64,000 nt of DNA from Paludibaculum sp. GTDB taxonomy: Bacteria > Acidobacteriota > Terriglobia > Bryobacterales > Bryobacteraceae. The notes below the pieces were generated by a model. It was not told where the DNA came from, did not search any database, and was given only the letters and a program-made list of their open reading frames with translations. Every line of letters begins with the position of its first letter. The first letter of the stretch is position 1. The stretch is taken from positions 62,001-126,000 of the forward strand of contig JARKQJ010000205.1 in assembly GCA_029973955.1 (NCBI GenBank). Direction: 5' to 3'. Made by a program: the position numbers and the translations under genes. Shown one piece after another: positions 63,296-64,000 of this stretch.

Positions 63296-64000
63296 TGACT
63301 GGCCTTGTCTCGCTGGGCGCACCTGTGGTGCTCGATCCTGGGCTGCTTGAGGCGAAGCAGGAGAAGCTTTTCTCCCTGCTGCACGAGATGGGTCGTGTCC
63401 TCGTCGCCTACTCGGGCGGCACCGATTCGGCTTACCTCGCCTGGGCCGCGCGCCAGGCCCTCGGCGATAACGCCATCGCCGTCACGGCCGACTCGCCCTC
63501 CATCCCCGCCTCCCACAAACGCGACGCCATCGACTTTGCCCGCCAGTTCGGCATCCGTCATGACCTCATCCCGTCGCACGAGTTCGACAACCCGGCCTAC
63601 TCCGCCAATAACCCCGACCGCTGCTTCCACTGCAAGGACGAACTCTTCCACCGCATGGAGGAGATCGCCCCCTCCTACGGCGGCGCCGTCATCGCCTACG
63701 GCGTCAACTGCGACGACCTCGGCGACTACCGCCCCGGACAGAACGCCGCCCAGCTCCACCAGGTGAAGGCTCCGCTCGTCGAAGCCGGACTGACCAAGGC
63801 CGAGATCCGCGAACTCTCCCGCCTCGCCGGCCTGCCCACCTGGGACCGTCCAGCCGCCGCCTGCCTCAGCTCGCGCATCCCCTACGGCACCAAGGTCACG
63901 CCCGAGAACATCCGCCAGGTCGAGACCGCCGAGGAAGCGCTCCGCGCCATGGGCTACAAACAGTTCCGCGTCCGCTATCATGGCGAACTGGCGCGCATCG
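63295..64000 (+). CDS. larE: LarE-type sulfur transferase, 3' partial
   Basis: The frame runs off the window after 235 residues. It has the PP-loop ATP pyrophosphatase motif S40-GGTDS45 in VLVAYSGGTDSAYLAW, the PP-loop-family PDRCFHCKDELF segment (Cys110, Cys113) and Cys190 in WDRPAAACLSSRIPYGTKVTPENIRQVE. LarE adenylates and sulfurates a pyridinium dicarboxylate to help build the nickel-pincer cofactor of lactate racemase. Three cysteines in the C-x2-C plus distant C arrangement fit the LarE subgroup that holds a [4Fe-4S] cluster, in contrast to the single sacrificial-cysteine type. A perfect -10 box just before the ATG suggests a leaderless mRNA. The neighbours larB/C would lie outside the window. 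Confidence 0.92.
   Translation, partial: MTGLVSLGAPVVLDPGLLEAKQEKLFSLLHEMGRVLVAYSGGTDSAYLAWAARQALGDNAIAVTADSPSIPASHKRDAIDFARQFGIRHDLIPSHEFDNPAYSANNPDRCFHCKDELFHRMEEIAPSYGGAVIAYGVNCDDLGDYRPGQNAAQLHQVKAPLVEAGLTKAEIRELSRLAGLPTWDRPAAACLSSRIPYGTKVTPENIRQVETAEEALRAMGYKQFRVRYHGELARI

Noticed and set aside
1-64000. tRNA, rRNA, CRISPR or prophage elements
   Set aside because: No cloverleaf-like CCA-ending sequence, no spaced repeats, no integrase or transposase were recognised on reading; small RNAs cannot be excluded by eye.

Overview
The window looks like a chromosomal segment of an Acidobacteriota member, most likely of the Bryobacteraceae ('Solibacter'-like) lineage. That placement is inferred from high GC, a very long Oar-type TonB-dependent receptor with an N-terminal carboxypeptidase-regulatory domain, a VWFA-related protein of the acidobacterial type, many secreted glycoside hydrolases and amidohydrolases, ThuA/DUF1080 proteins and Gfo/Idh oxidoreductases. 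No rRNA, tRNA, CRISPR array, intact insertion sequence or prophage gene was recognised. Both ends cut genes: a YdcF-like protein on the left and larE on the right.

Layout. 1-2.2 kb: YdcF-like protein and an ABC exporter half-transporter, translationally coupled. 2.2-18.1 kb: carbohydrate and acid-sugar metabolism. It holds a Tat-like amidohydrolase, a LacI regulator, a propeller plus alpha/alpha-barrel secreted protein coupled to a large GH2 enzyme, a DegT-type aminotransferase, the TonB receptor with a clear sigma70-type promoter, a DapA-family aldolase/lyase divergent from an IclR regulator, a HAD phosphatase and a secreted metallophosphoesterase. 18.1-24.7 kb: dinB with a palindrome at its promoter, a GH79-like protein, a small secreted protein, and the overlapping DUF1385-prfA-prmC operon. 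24.8-33 kb: a cytoplasmic-looking subtilase with a coupled alpha/beta hydrolase, PhzF, a TetR regulator with an operator inside its own promoter spacer, a di-haem peroxidase with a DUF3365 haem protein, a NarL-type response regulator, an IPT/TIG protein and soluble transhydrogenase. 33-38.7 kb: the transglutaminase / alpha-E / circularly permuted ATP-grasp set, divergent from glgC and a kinase-fold protein. 38.7-45.8 kb: a small cysteine-protease-fold protein with an active/inactive M16 peptidase pair, an active/degenerate amidohydrolase pair, and a membrane protein plus winged-helix regulator behind a palindromic promoter. 45.8-54.3 kb: B12/radical SAM enzyme, TrpB2, ThuA-DUF1080, a secreted propeller-like protein, a serine hydrolase and a Gfo/Idh oxidoreductase, with a rearrangement scar built from pieces of two neighbouring genes. 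54.4-61.1 kb: a compact locus of FkbH-acyl carrier protein, glycosyltransferase, glycosyltransferase-thioesterase fusion and a convergent MFS exporter. 61.1-64 kb: a secreted protein, the VWFA-related protein and larE.

The most novel-looking unit is the 54.4-61.1 kb locus. It joins carrier-protein chemistry (FkbH loading of a glyceryl-type unit, thioesterase release) with two GT4 glycosyltransferases and an exporter, and has no ketosynthase, acyltransferase or adenylation domain nearby. The carrier protein ends in an acidic helix, and both glycosyltransferases carry a matching basic helix, which suggests docking. The best regulatory observations are palindromes placed exactly over promoters upstream of the TetR gene, dinB and the membrane/winged-helix pair, and a -10 box that predicts a leaderless larE transcript.
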